Part shown: one piece after another, positions 24,190 to 33,559 of the stretch
Layout of the letters: every line of letters begins with the position of its first letter
Numbering within the stretch: position 1 is the first letter of the stretch
From: Sphingobacteriaceae bacterium
GTDB lineage: Bacteria; Bacteroidota; Bacteroidia; Sphingobacteriales; Sphingobacteriaceae
Assembly (NCBI GenBank): GCA_029266635.1
Contig: JAQSWM010000009.1
Span: forward strand, 150,759-214,758
DNA length: 64,000 nt
Direction: 5' to 3'
Notes under the pieces: generated by a model
Database searches by the model: none
What the model was told of the DNA's origin: nothing
What the model saw: the letters and a program-made list of their open reading frames with translations, nothing else
Program-made: the position numbers and the translations under genes

Positions 24190-25059
24190 CTATCCGTTAA
24201 TAATTTCTCCTCCATTGGGATGGATAATTTGACCGGTGATGTAGCTGGCATCTTCAGAAGCGAGGAAAACATACGCTGGAGCAACTTCTTCGGGCTGACC
24301 TGCACGCTTCATCGGTACATCGCTGCCAAATTTGGCAACCTTCTCGGCTTCGAATGTGGACGGGATTAGTGGCGTCCAGATCGGACCCGGAGCCACGCCG
24401 TTCACACGAATACCTTTATCAGCTAACGATGCAGATAAGGATCTGATGAAGCCAACAATGGCGCCTTTCGTAGAAGCATAGTCAATGAGTTCCTTGCTAC
24501 CGCGATAAGCAGTTACGGATGTGGTACATATTATAGAACTTCCTTTCTTCAGATGCGGCAGAGCAGCTTTGGTTAAATAGAAGTGCGGGAATATGTTTGT
24601 TTTAAAAGTCTTCTCCAGTTGTTCGGCTGTAATACCTTCAAGATTCTTTTGCGGATACTGCACCGCCGCATTGTTCACCACAATATCCACCTGACCGAAG
24701 TTGTCTATGCATTGCTGAACAATCTTTTTGCAATGTTCTTCGTTGGCTATATCGCCTGGAACTAAAACACATTGCTGGTTGTATTCCTGAATATGCCGAC
24801 TGGTTTCTTCAGCATCGCTGTGTTCTTCCAGGTAAGATATCACCACGTGAGCTCCTTCGCGGGCAAATGCAACTGCCACCGCACGGCCTATACCGCTGTC
24901 GCCGCCTGTAATGATGGCAACTTTGCCGGCGAGCTTTGAAAACACATCCTGTCGTTCACCTTCGTACTTCGGCTTGGGTGTCATCTCAGACTCTATTCCG
25001 GGCTGATGGTCCTGATGTTGTTCAGGGCGTTGCTTCTGTTCTTCATTAGACTTTTGCAT
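24190..25059 (-). CDS. SDR-family oxidoreductase (YghA/GsiB-type)
   Basis: The 289-residue protein has a polar, Gln-rich N-terminal extension (about 1-40), then a classical short-chain dehydrogenase: TGGDSGIGRA cofactor loop, NNAAVQYP, the catalytic Ser in CTTSVTAYRG, Tyr and Lys in YASTKGAI, and VAPGPIWTPLIPS. The extension with EMTPKPKYEGERQ is typical of the YghA-like group linked to general stress. The substrate is unknown. Neighbouring small proteins suggest a stress-induced operon. Confidence 0.87.
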   Translation of the reverse strand: MQKSNEEQKQRPEQHQDHQPGIESEMTPKPKYEGERQDVFSKLAGKVAIITGGDSGIGRAVAVAFAREGAHVVISYLEEHSDAEETSRHIQEYNQQCVLVPGDIANEEHCKKIVQQCIDNFGQVDIVVNNAAVQYPQKNLEGITAEQLEKTFKTNIFPHFYLTKAALPHLKKGSSIICTTSVTAYRGSKELIDYASTKGAIVGFIRSLSASLADKGIRVNGVAPGPIWTPLIPSTFEAEKVAKFGSDVPMKRAGQPEEVAPAYVFLASEDASYITGQIIHPNGGEIING

Positions 25060-25172
25060 AACATTAATTTTAGATGTACCATTTGAAACATCGGCAAAAG
25101 CGGGGAGTTTAAAAAAACTGAAATAATGCCGGTAACAAAACTTTACTGGCTTATCTTACCTTTACCTGTATC

Positions 25173-25793
25173 ATGCTTATACGCATCTACGAAGAAAATC
25201 CAAATGAAAAAGCCATTCAGCAAGTTGTTGATGTGCTGAAAAAAGGGGGGCTGATTATTTATCCAACCGATACCGTTTACGGATTGGGCTGTGACATCAC
25301 CAACCAAAAGGCAATTGAAAAGGTGTGCCGCATCCGCGGGATAAAACCTGAGAAGGCGAATTTCTCTTTTGTCTGCTACGACCTCAGCCACATTGCAGAC
25401 TACATTAAACCGATAGATACCACGGTATTCAGAGTGATAAAAAAAGCTTTGCCGGGACCGTTTACATTCATTTTCAATGCTAACAACAACGTACCAAAAC
25501 TGCTAAGTTCAAATAAGAAAACTGCGGGCATCCGTGTGCCGGATAATAACATTGCCCGCTGTATTGTAAAAATGCTCGGCAACCCAATCCTCTCCACGTC
25601 CATTCACGATGAAGATGACATCCTGGAGTATTCAACAGATCCAGAATTGATCCACGAAAAATTTGAAACCTTGGTAGATATGGTAATTGACGGCGGCTAC
25701 GGCGAAAACGTACCTTCCACAGTGGTTGACTGCACTGAAGGAGACTTTGAGATTATAAGGCAGGGAAAAGGCATGCTGGAGGAATTTATTTGA
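25173..25793 (+). CDS. Sua5/YciO-family L-threonylcarbamoyladenylate synthase-type protein
   Basis: The 206-residue protein shows the YrdC/YciO fold: VLKKGGLIIYPTDTVYGLGCD near the N-terminus, KPEKANFSFVCYDLSHIADY, LPGPFTFIFNAN, GIRVPDN, and a C-terminal STVVDCTEGDFEIIRQGKG. The family makes threonylcarbamoyl-AMP for tRNA t6A, although YciO-type members may have other roles. The KxR/SxN details favour the YciO side, so the gene symbol is left open. It converges with the GH3 gene. Confidence 0.83.
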   Translation: MLIRIYEENPNEKAIQQVVDVLKKGGLIIYPTDTVYGLGCDITNQKAIEKVCRIRGIKPEKANFSFVCYDLSHIADYIKPIDTTVFRVIKKALPGPFTFIFNANNNVPKLLSSNKKTAGIRVPDNNIARCIVKMLGNPILSTSIHDEDDILEYSTDPELIHEKFETLVDMVIDGGYGENVPSTVVDCTEGDFEIIRQGKGMLEEFI

Positions 25794-25813
25794 ACACGGG
25801 TTACACCTGAATT

Positions 25814-28243
25814 TTACTCCTTCAACTCAAACTCCTTTTTCAGCCTGATATCTTCCGAAGAGCTTCCCATCATCACCTGGAACTTGCCGGGCTCAACAGT
25901 CCAGTTCATATTTTTATCTAACAATGCAAGGTCATCTGGGCGAATAGTAAAGTTCACGGTTTTCTTCTCCCCTGGCTTTAAGTTGATGCGTTCAAATCCG
26001 CGGAGATCATATTCGTAAGTTGTCACGCTGCTGATCTCGTCCTTCACATACAACTGCACAACCTCGTCACCGGCCACCTTTCCGGTATTGCTCACATCCA
26101 CCGACACAAGCACCGTACTCTTCGTATTGGTGCCCTGCGGATTAACAACCAGGTTGCTGTAAGCGAAGGTGGTATAGCTCAACCCGTAACCAAACGGATA
26201 TAATGCGCCATTGACACTTGTGCGGCTGTAATCATTGCGACTGTTTGGTCCAATAGATTGTTGATTAGCGTGGGATGCGGGTTTGAACGGAAAATTTAGC
26301 TCGATCTGCCCAACCGTTTTCGGGAAGGTGATTGGTAGCTTTCCTCCGGGATTGTAGGCGCCAAAAAGTGCTTCCGCGATAGCTTTTGCTCCCAGCGGTC
26401 CAGGAAACCACGCTTCAAGTATTGCTGGCACGTAGCGATTTTCCCAGTTGATTGTAAGCGGCTGGCCGTTGATCATCACCATCACCAGAGGCTTGCCAGT
26501 TGCCTGTAGTGCTTGTATTAATTGCAACTGCCTTCCGGGAAGGTTCAATCCGGTGCGGGATAAGGACTCTCCCACCTGCTTCTCGGTCTCACCGACTATA
26601 GCAATGATTACATCCGATTGTTTTGCCTCCGCGACAGCACTATCAATTGCTGCCTGCTCTTCGCCAGTAAGCGGTGTATAGATGATCTCGCTTTCAGGCC
26701 AGGTTGCATCAATAACATTGCAGCCTTTTATATTTTTAATCTGAACAGCATTGCCAAGGAAGTTCTTAATGCCCTCCAAAACTGACATCTCCGGATTATT
26801 AACAGGACCGTAGCGGCTGGTGGTGTAGCCGGTCTCAGTTGCGAGCGGCCCAGTTACCAGAACCTTCTTTAGTTTTTTTGCATCCAGCGGAAGCAAGTTG
26901 CCCTGATTTTTTAGTAACACCAACGATTCACGGTTCAGCTGCAAAGCAAATTCATCATCCGCTTTTGTATGAACCGTTTTGTCCGCTTCTTTCGGATTCG
27001 CTATGTACGGATTGTCAAACAAACCAAGTTTAAATTTTACCCGCAGCACATCCGCAACTCTATCATCAAGAGTCTTCATCGACACACTTCCTTCTTTAAT
27101 CAACTCCCGCAAAGGCAAGATGTAAGTTTCCGGCGGTGTGAAATTGGTGCGCACATCTAGTCCGGCTTCTATTGCCTGCTTTACGCCGCCTTTCTGATTT
27201 TCCGCCACATGATGCTTGTAAGAAATGTATTCCACAGCTTCACTGTCCGACACGATGTATCCTGTAAAGCCAAACTTCTGCCTCAATAGCTCGGTTAAAA
27301 AGTAATAACTGCCGGTAATCGGAACGCCATCCCAGTCATTGTAACTGCTCATCACGCCCATTGGCGCAGCCTCCTGAATCACCCGCCTGAATGGATACAG
27401 GTACATCTGGTACATTTCGCGGGGAGCAACATGCGGGTCGGTGCGGGCTTCGCCATCTCGGCCGCCTTTGGGAACGCTGTACACTGCATAATGCTTCAGG
27501 GTAGATGCAATACCATTTTCCTGGATTCCTAGCACCATTTGCTTTCCGAGTTCCGCAATATGAAAGGGATTTTCGCCATAGCACTCCACTACCCTGCCCC
27601 AGCGTTGATCGCGGGCCACATCCAGGATTGGTGCGTAAACATTTGTATAGCCCAGAGCTTTTGCTTCCCGCCCCACGGTATTCCCAGCCTGTCGAACCAG
27701 CGCTTTATTCCACGTGCTGCCAATGCTGATTGGTGCGGGGAGCGGGGTGGCTCTGTCCTGGTTGAGCCCATGGATCCCTTCATTGGTAAAATCAACAGGG
27801 ATGCCTAAGCGTGTTTCTTCCACAAACCAGCGCTGCACATTCATCAGGGCTTCATTATGCTTGCTGAAGGGAAAAGAATATTGCGTTTTTGCCTTAGCAC
27901 TTCCGGCTCCTGTAAGGTTCTCATCAATGTTGGCGATGCCATCTTTCCATATTTTGTTATTCCATTCGGGAGTGGGCTGCTCATCCTTCAACACCCGCCC
28001 GTATCCGTACAAGGTTGCTGTCTGACAGGTTTTTTCATCTACCGTCATCTGCGAAAGCAAATTCTCGATACGTTTTTCCACGTGTGCAGACGGATCTTCA
28101 AACACATCCATGCGACCGTTTTTATTGAAATCTATCCAACTTTTATGATAAATATTTTTGGTTTGTGCCTGGCTATAGGTGCAAAACAACAGGCTTGTGG
28201 TTGTGAGCAATAAAGCCTTGCGTACAGCGGATTTCGCGATCAT
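25814..28243 (-). CDS. Glycoside hydrolase family 3 beta-glucosidase-type
   Basis: The 809-residue exported enzyme has a signal peptide (KALLLTTTSLLFCTYSQAQ), the GH3 (alpha/beta)8 domain, the C-terminal sandwich domain, and a fibronectin III-like domain at the end. The nucleophile Asp lies in GYIVSDSEAVEYIS; substrate-binding KHYAVYS and RWGRVVECYGENP are also typical. It should release glucosyl or xylosyl units from beta-linked oligosaccharides in the periplasm. The start is set at the ATG at 28243, just before the signal peptide; an ATG at 28312 would put it far inside. No SusC/D pair adjoins it. Confidence 0.9.
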   Translation of the reverse strand: MIAKSAVRKALLLTTTSLLFCTYSQAQTKNIYHKSWIDFNKNGRMDVFEDPSAHVEKRIENLLSQMTVDEKTCQTATLYGYGRVLKDEQPTPEWNNKIWKDGIANIDENLTGAGSAKAKTQYSFPFSKHNEALMNVQRWFVEETRLGIPVDFTNEGIHGLNQDRATPLPAPISIGSTWNKALVRQAGNTVGREAKALGYTNVYAPILDVARDQRWGRVVECYGENPFHIAELGKQMVLGIQENGIASTLKHYAVYSVPKGGRDGEARTDPHVAPREMYQMYLYPFRRVIQEAAPMGVMSSYNDWDGVPITGSYYFLTELLRQKFGFTGYIVSDSEAVEYISYKHHVAENQKGGVKQAIEAGLDVRTNFTPPETYILPLRELIKEGSVSMKTLDDRVADVLRVKFKLGLFDNPYIANPKEADKTVHTKADDEFALQLNRESLVLLKNQGNLLPLDAKKLKKVLVTGPLATETGYTTSRYGPVNNPEMSVLEGIKNFLGNAVQIKNIKGCNVIDATWPESEIIYTPLTGEEQAAIDSAVAEAKQSDVIIAIVGETEKQVGESLSRTGLNLPGRQLQLIQALQATGKPLVMVMINGQPLTINWENRYVPAILEAWFPGPLGAKAIAEALFGAYNPGGKLPITFPKTVGQIELNFPFKPASHANQQSIGPNSRNDYSRTSVNGALYPFGYGLSYTTFAYSNLVVNPQGTNTKSTVLVSVDVSNTGKVAGDEVVQLYVKDEISSVTTYEYDLRGFERINLKPGEKKTVNFTIRPDDLALLDKNMNWTVEPGKFQVMMGSSSEDIRLKKEFELKE

Positions 28244-28370
28244 GGGGATTGTGAGTGAAATATTACGTTGAGCTACAATATTGCAAAACTTAATCAAGCG
28301 TTCAAAATACAAAGCCCAAACAGAACATGTATGCTCTATACGATGTTAAACTTTTGGCATCTCCACTAAA

Positions 28371-29258
28371 ATGAAAAAATTAACGCTCATTCTTGCCCTG
28401 TTTTGCTTTAGTGCAAGCATTGCACAAACCACAAACCAGTGCGGCATATTGGTTCCACCATCCTCATTGAAGTCAAGTTTCCTTGATGTTTATGAAGCAA
28501 AGCGGGTGGTTGAGACTGTACTTGATAGTATAAACTGGAAGCAGAACTTTTATTTACAAGAACAAAATGGCATTAACAATGCCTACGCCACTGTTATACG
28601 AGGACAGCGCTTTATAATTTACGATAACAACTTTTTAAGCAATCTGGACGAGTTTGCCGGTACGCGGTGGGCATCGATCAGCGTACTGGCGCACGAAATG
28701 GGCCATCATTATTTCAACCATGTACTGGATCGCGGCGGCAGCACACCTGAGCGGGAACTGGAGGCAGATTATTTTTCCGGCTACGTAATGGCTAAGCTCG
28801 GCAGCAGTTTAAATCAGGCCACTGTTGCTATCCAAAAGATATCATCCCCGCAGGCAAGTTCAACACATCCGGGAAAAGCTGACCGTGTAACAGCCATTCA
28901 ACGTGGGTGGAATTATGCAAGAGGGCTGAATACGCCGAGCAACAGCGGGGTGAGAAATCCGGCACCCCAGCCGCAAAAGAATCCACCGCCAACTGCTAAT
29001 GAGACCGGGTGGATCACACTTTCTCAGTACGGAAATACTGACATGATAGTTTACCTGTCTGATGATGGAAGAACCTACGCTCCTGCCCGCATAAAAACCA
29101 CTCAGCCGTTTACCTTCAGATATGAGATTTATAATTACGGCTGGATGCGCTTTGTTGATGACCCGCGGGCTTTAACCTATAAACTTATGCACGGAAAGAA
29201 CTATTCCATAATCTGGAACCAGCGGACGAACAACTGGACGGTGGTTCAGGTGAAGTGA
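28371..29258 (+). CDS. Secreted M48-type metalloprotease
   Basis: The 295-residue protein has a signal peptide (1-18, SIA before Gln) and a zinc-protease core with HEMGHHY (zinc ligands His108 and His112, catalytic Glu109), followed by ELEADYFSG carrying the third ligand Glu131. These are M48/Oma1-like features. A Pro-rich linker (about 200-215) leads to a C-terminal domain of about 75 residues with GWITLSQYGNTDMIVYL. It should act in the periplasm on misfolded or envelope proteins; the substrate is unknown. A strong terminator follows. Confidence 0.8.
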   Translation: MKKLTLILALFCFSASIAQTTNQCGILVPPSSLKSSFLDVYEAKRVVETVLDSINWKQNFYLQEQNGINNAYATVIRGQRFIIYDNNFLSNLDEFAGTRWASISVLAHEMGHHYFNHVLDRGGSTPERELEADYFSGYVMAKLGSSLNQATVAIQKISSPQASSTHPGKADRVTAIQRGWNYARGLNTPSNSGVRNPAPQPQKNPPPTANETGWITLSQYGNTDMIVYLSDDGRTYAPARIKTTQPFTFRYEIYNYGWMRFVDDPRALTYKLMHGKNYSIIWNQRTNNWTVVQVK

Positions 29259-29278
29259 TCTGAAAATCCTCCAATAAA

Positions 29279-29310
29279 AAAGCCGCAATGAGAATTGCGG
29301 CTTTCTTTTT
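29279..29310. terminator. Bidirectional rho-independent terminator
   Basis: AAAGCCGCAAT-gaga-ATTGCGGCTTT is a perfect 11-bp stem followed by CTTTTT, with an A run on the other side. It serves both the protease gene and the convergent dnaA. Confidence 0.9.
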
Positions 29311-29320
29311 AAACAAGCAT

Positions 29321-30748
29321 TTAGCTCATTTTCAATTTCTTCTGTATGTCGTGCACATACGCTTTGAACTTCTTGTCGGTGTCAATTAAATCTTCTACGG
29401 TTTGGCAAGCGTAGATTACTGTTGAGTGATCACGACCGCCGAAAAATGCACCTATAGACTTCAAAGATGTTTTGGTGTGGCTTTTAGCAAGATACATGGA
29501 AATTTGGCGAGCCTGCACAATCTCCCGTTTACGAGTTTGTGATTTTACCATTTCAACAGGTACTTCAAAGTACTCGCAAACCAGTTTCTGAATGTATTCC
29601 ATGGAAATCTCTTTTGAAGAATTCTTGATGAAATTCTTCAGCATAGACTTTGCCAGATTCAGGTCTATTTCCTTTTTGTTCAATGTAGATTGAGCGAGTA
29701 AAGAAACCATTGCACCTTCCAGTTCACGAACATTATTGTCGATGTTATGAGCGACGTATTCAATCACCTCTCCCGGAAGCTCAATTCCATCTGTGTACAT
29801 CTTCTTTTTCAGGATGGCCATGCGAGTCTCCAGATCAGGGATTTGAAGATCAGCGCTCAAGCCCCATTTGAAGCGGCTTAGCAAACGCTCTTCCAAACCT
29901 GTGATATCCTTCGGTGCCTTATCGGAAGTCAGGATAACCTGTTTGCCCGATTGGTGCAGGTGGTTGAAGATGTGGAAGAAAATATCCTGAGTTTTCTCCT
30001 TACCGGCGAAGTTGTGGATATCATCCATGATGATCACATCCATTGCCTGGTAGAAGTTTACGAAATCATTGATTGTGTTATTCTTCAGGGAATCAACAAA
30101 CTGGCTGCAGAATCTCTCGCACGATACGTAAATTACCAGTTTGTCCGGCAGATTACGTTTCACCTCGTTACCGATTGCCTGAGCCAGGTGGGTTTTGCCT
30201 AAGCCAACGCCGCCGTAGATCATCAACGGATTAAAAGATGTGCCACCGGGCTTTCCAGCAACTGCATAGCCTGCAGACCGTGCCAACCTGTTGCAATCTC
30301 CCTCAATAAAATTCTCGAAGCTATAGTTTGGATTTAACTGCGGATCAACCTGCAACTTGCGCAAACCGGGTATTACAAAAGGATTTTTGATGTCTTTGTT
30401 CAAGGAAACAGGCATCGGCATAGATTGATTCTTGCCTGCTGCTCCATTTCCGTTGGATGGCATATTGGTAGTAAACGGCTTAGCGCTCGATGATTTCTCT
30501 ACTACTATATTGTACTCAAGCCGGCCCTCTTCGCCTAACTGCTTTTTAACAGTCTTGCGTAACAGTCCAACGTAATGCTCTTCCAACCACTCGTAAAAAA
30601 ACAAGCTGGGTACTTGAATGGTAAGTACATTCCCCTCCAGCCTTAGCGCTTTGATCGGCTCAAACCAAGTTTTAAAACTTTGAGCAGGAATGTTATCTTT
30701 TATGATTTGAAGACAATTATTCCATACGATAGCACTAGTTTTTTCCAT
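29321..30748 (-). CDS. dnaA: Chromosomal replication initiator protein
   Basis: The 475-residue protein has all four DnaA domains: domain I (WNNCLQIIKDNIPAQSFKTWFEP), a variable linker with an Asn/Gly/Pro-rich stretch (about 95-125), the AAA+ domain with Walker A GGVGLGKTHL, Walker B IIMDDIHNF and the sensor motifs, and domain IV with the DNA-binding signature GGRDHSTVIYACQTV. It opens the origin by binding DnaA boxes. No TTATCCACA-type boxes were seen in the 190-bp upstream spacer, and dnaN is not adjacent, so the origin may be elsewhere. Confidence 0.97.
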   Translation of the reverse strand: MEKTSAIVWNNCLQIIKDNIPAQSFKTWFEPIKALRLEGNVLTIQVPSLFFYEWLEEHYVGLLRKTVKKQLGEEGRLEYNIVVEKSSSAKPFTTNMPSNGNGAAGKNQSMPMPVSLNKDIKNPFVIPGLRKLQVDPQLNPNYSFENFIEGDCNRLARSAGYAVAGKPGGTSFNPLMIYGGVGLGKTHLAQAIGNEVKRNLPDKLVIYVSCERFCSQFVDSLKNNTINDFVNFYQAMDVIIMDDIHNFAGKEKTQDIFFHIFNHLHQSGKQVILTSDKAPKDITGLEERLLSRFKWGLSADLQIPDLETRMAILKKKMYTDGIELPGEVIEYVAHNIDNNVRELEGAMVSLLAQSTLNKKEIDLNLAKSMLKNFIKNSSKEISMEYIQKLVCEYFEVPVEMVKSQTRKREIVQARQISMYLAKSHTKTSLKSIGAFFGGRDHSTVIYACQTVEDLIDTDKKFKAYVHDIQKKLKMS

Positions 30749-30940
30749 ACAAAAAAATTAATAATCTGATTTACAAGGTCTGGTGAAGGAAAACTCATCG
30801 ATCCTTCGGGTCATCGAATATTCAAAAACTTTTTAACTTAATAAACTAAAAATGAAAATTAATATTAACTCACTGTTAAGCAAGCTGATAATATTTTTTT
30901 CATGCCTTTTTGGCTTCTGAGCACAGATTTGGCAGTTTTT

Positions 30941-32488
30941 CTACACTGTAGAATACTCACCGAACACTTTTCTTAATAGGTTAGAAATTTCCCCAACCGT
31001 GGCGTAACTTTCTACACAGTTAAGGACAGCCGGCATCACATTTTCGCCTGCTTTAGCCGTTCTTTCTAGATCATTCAGTGCCTCACGCAGATACACGTTG
31101 TTACGTGAAGACTTTAATGATGCGATCTTCTCCATCTGCATTTTCCTGATCGAATCATTCACACGGAATGTTTCAGGATTTATCTCTTCTTTATCACCAT
31201 AGCTGTTAAGCCCGACTATCTTTCGCTCCTCACTTTCCACCTCTTTTTGATAGTCGTATGATGCGGCGGCAATTTCCTCCTGAATATATCCAAGCTCGAT
31301 GGCATTGACTGCGCCGCCCATAGCATCAATCTTTTCAATATACTGCCATGCTGCCGCCTCTACTTCGTCCGTCAATGCTTCCACAAAGTAAGAGCCTGCT
31401 AATGGATCAACGGTATCAGCAGCGCCACTCTCGAAGGCAATGATTTGCTGCGTACGCAAAGCGATGCGGGCAGCTGCCTCTGTGGGCAGGGATAGTGCCT
31501 CGTCGTAGCCGTTGGTGTGCAAGGACTGAGTACCTCCCAAAACTGCAGCCAGCGCCTGATTGGTAACACGTATTATATTATTAAGCGGCTGCTGAGCGGT
31601 GAGCGTTGAGCCACCGGTTTGCGTATGGAACCGCAGCTTTTGTGCCGAAGGATCTGTTGCACCAAGCTCCTTGGTGATGTTTGCCCACATGCGGCGGGCT
31701 GCCCGAAACTTGGCAATCTCCTCGAAAAAGTTATTGTGGCAATTGAAGAAGAACGAAAGCCGCTTTGCGAATACATTTATATCTAAACCCTTCTCTATTG
31801 CAGCCTTTAGGTAGGCCTTCCCGTTTGCCAGCGTGAATGCCAGTTCCTGAACGGCTGTTGAGCCGGCTTCGCGAATGTGGTATCCCGATATAGAAATAGT
31901 GTTCCATTTTGGCACTTCCTTGCTGCAGTATTCGAAAATATCAGTAATGAGCCGCATGGAAGGCTTTGGCGGATAAATGTAAGTCCCGCGTGCAGCGTAT
32001 TCCTTTAAAATGTCGTTTTGAATAGTGCCCGAAATTAGTTTGATGTCAGCGCCCTGTTTTTTAGCCACTGCGATGTACATCGCCAGCAATATTGCTGCAG
32101 TTGAGTTGATCGTCATAGACGTGCTTACTTTCTGAAGATCAATCCCATCAAAAAGCAGCTCCATATCCTGCAAAGAATCAATAGCCACCCCAACTTTTCC
32201 AACTTCGCCTTCCGACATCGGATCATCTGAATCGTAGCCGATTTGAGTAGGAAGATCGAAGGCAACCGACAGTCCGGTTGTGCCTTGCGAAAGAAGATAA
32301 TGATACCGTCTGTTCGATTCTTCGGCTGTAGAAAACCCGGCATATTGGCGCATGGTCCACATTTTACCGCGGTACATATCCTTCTGAATGCCTCGTGTAT
32401 AAGGAAACTCGCCGGGCAGTTCGCTCAGGTTTTTAGGCTCGGTATAAACCTCCTTTATTTCAATCCCCGAAGTGGTTTTAATTTGCAT
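30941..32488 (-). CDS. Methylmalonyl-CoA mutase, large (catalytic) subunit
   Basis: The 515-residue protein carries the TIM-barrel catalytic domain: [22 protein letters not shown] (acyl-CoA and substrate Tyr), [49 protein letters not shown] and [11 protein letters not shown]. The cobalamin-binding domain with DxHxxG is absent, so this is the catalytic part of a split mutase whose B12 subunit must be encoded elsewhere. It interconverts (R)-methylmalonyl-CoA and succinyl-CoA using adenosylcobalamin. The upstream gene ends 4 bp before its ATG. Confidence 0.9.
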   Translation of the reverse strand: MQIKTTSGIEIKEVYTEPKNLSELPGEFPYTRGIQKDMYRGKMWTMRQYAGFSTAEESNRRYHYLLSQGTTGLSVAFDLPTQIGYDSDDPMSEGEVGKVGVAIDSLQDMELLFDGIDLQKVSTSMTINSTAAILLAMYIAVAKKQGADIKLISGTIQNDILKEYAARGTYIYPPKPSMRLITDIFEYCSKEVPKWNTISISGYHIREAGSTAVQELAFTLANGKAYLKAAIEKGLDINVFAKRLSFFFNCHNNFFEEIAKFRAARRMWANITKELGATDPSAQKLRFHTQTGGSTLTAQQPLNNIIRVTNQALAAVLGGTQSLHTNGYDEALSLPTEAAARIALRTQQIIAFESGAADTVDPLAGSYFVEALTDEVEAAAWQYIEKIDAMGGAVNAIELGYIQEEIAAASYDYQKEVESEERKIVGLNSYGDKEEINPETFRVNDSIRKMQMEKIASLKSSRNNVYLREALNDLERTAKAGENVMPAVLNCVESYATVGEISNLLRKVFGEYSTV

Positions 32489-32492
32489 CGCC

Positions 32493-33023
32493 TTAAAATA
32501 GAACCTCTATGTCACGCTTTATCAAAGCAATAGCTGAATCATATGGATTCTCTTCTACAGTTGCAAGCTGATTAAGTATCGCTTTGCTTAGATCTACTGA
32601 GGAAGCATGCTCCGGCATAATGGCGGAAACATTATTGATCATTGCTACAGAATCTTCCTTAAGCTTTTTTACAACAGCCCACGACCGGGAACTTACATAC
32701 AGTTGCTGAGCAGTGTTGTGCTGATACTCGGCACGGATATCTGAAAGAAGCATGTTGTGCATTTCCCTGGCACTTATGCCAGACACATGAAGCCTCACTA
32801 GCATATTAGAAGGATTAATACGTTCCAGAAACAAGATCATACGCTCATAGGCCTGAAGGCGTAGAGGTAAAGTATGTGCCTGCGACGCTTTTTTTAGTTC
32901 GATCAGTTTAAGCGAACGAGCTTCATCGATGTAAGACTTTAACACGTAAAACACTACAAAAAAGACGATGAGACCTGAGATTGAATACTTAAAAATGTCT
33001 GTTAAAAGGTCAGGGAAATTCAT
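32493..33023 (-). CDS. Conserved protein with one N-terminal membrane helix
   Basis: The 176-residue protein has a membrane segment (about 13-31, [19 protein letters not shown]), then a helical, charged domain with [25 protein letters not shown] and [17 protein letters not shown]. This arrangement is conserved in Bacteroidota beside the mutase gene, according to my memory of the family, but no function is known to me. The gene ends 4 bp before the mutase ATG, so the two are almost surely co-transcribed, which hints at a link to that enzyme. Confidence 0.6.
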   Translation of the reverse strand: MNFPDLLTDIFKYSISGLIVFFVVFYVLKSYIDEARSLKLIELKKASQAHTLPLRLQAYERMILFLERINPSNMLVRLHVSGISAREMHNMLLSDIRAEYQHNTAQQLYVSSRSWAVVKKLKEDSVAMINNVSAIMPEHASSVDLSKAILNQLATVEENPYDSAIALIKRDIEVLF

Positions 33024-33089
33024 AGTGATTAGTTTGTTGAGCGATGGCCATTAATGACCTCGGCAACAGCAAAAGTGTGCATTTTAGCT

Positions 33090-33097
33090 TATATTTG
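33090..33097 (+). promoter_or_regulatory. -7 promoter element for the IscA-type gene
   Basis: TATATTTG is an exact TAnnTTTG match, 41 nt before the ATG at 33139. This supports the downstream start rather than the ATG at 33097, which would lie on the box itself. Confidence 0.45.
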
Positions 33098-33138
33098 TGT
33101 GTCAAAATAAAAAAATCGCACAGTTTCAGATTAATACA

Positions 33139-33492
33139 ATGGCAATAGCTACAGAGATTTCGGCAGCACCGGTCACACTTACAGAAGGTGCAGTGAAAGA
33201 AGTAAAAAAACTGATGGACCAGCAGGAGTTTGACGAAACCTTCGGGTTGCGTTTAGGTGTTGAGGGTGGCGGATGTTCAGGCATGAACTACGTACTCGGC
33301 TTCGACCAGAAAAAAGAAGGCGATCAGGAATACACTATACAAGGTATAAAAGTTTATATGCACAAAGCCCATGGCTTGTACCTGGTGGGCATGGAAGTGG
33401 ATTTTCAGGACGGGCTAAACGCACGAGGCTTTGTTTTTAACAACCCGAATGCGGCAAGCACCTGTGGATGCGGCACTTCTTTCTCCGTATAA
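33139..33492 (+). CDS. HesB/IscA-type iron-sulfur assembly protein
   Basis: The 117-residue protein has the three conserved cysteines of A-type carriers: Cys46 in GGGCSGMNY, and Cys109 and Cys111 in TCGCG near the C-terminus. The core includes GLRLGVEGG, DQKKEGDQEY and GLNARGFVFNNPNA. It passes iron-sulfur clusters to apo-proteins. Which of IscA, ErpA or SufA it is cannot be settled without isc/suf neighbours, and none are present. The start is the ATG at 33139. A strong terminator follows. Confidence 0.92.
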   Translation: MAIATEISAAPVTLTEGAVKEVKKLMDQQEFDETFGLRLGVEGGGCSGMNYVLGFDQKKEGDQEYTIQGIKVYMHKAHGLYLVGMEVDFQDGLNARGFVFNNPNAASTCGCGTSFSV

Positions 33493-33519
33493 CTTCTCAA
33501 ACTTGTAACAAATACTGTA

Positions 33520-33553
33520 GTCCTGCGGTCAAACCGCAGGACTTTTCTATTTT
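33520..33553 (+). terminator. Rho-independent terminator of the IscA-type gene
   Basis: GTCCTGCGG-tcaaa-CCGCAGGAC is a perfect 9-bp stem followed by TTTTCTATTTTT. It lies 28 bp after the IscA-type stop codon and just ahead of the ABC permease gene. Confidence 0.85.
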
Positions 33554-33559
33554 TATACC

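Noticed and set aside
30749..30940. Origin of replication near dnaA
   Set aside because: The spacer is AT-rich but shows no TTATCCACA-type boxes, and dnaN or other origin markers are not adjacent.
30941..31000. Truncation of methylmalonyl-CoA mutase by frameshift
   Set aside because: The frame ends naturally after the catalytic barrel and no cobalamin-binding motif appears in any frame downstream before dnaA, so this is the split form and not a broken fusion.
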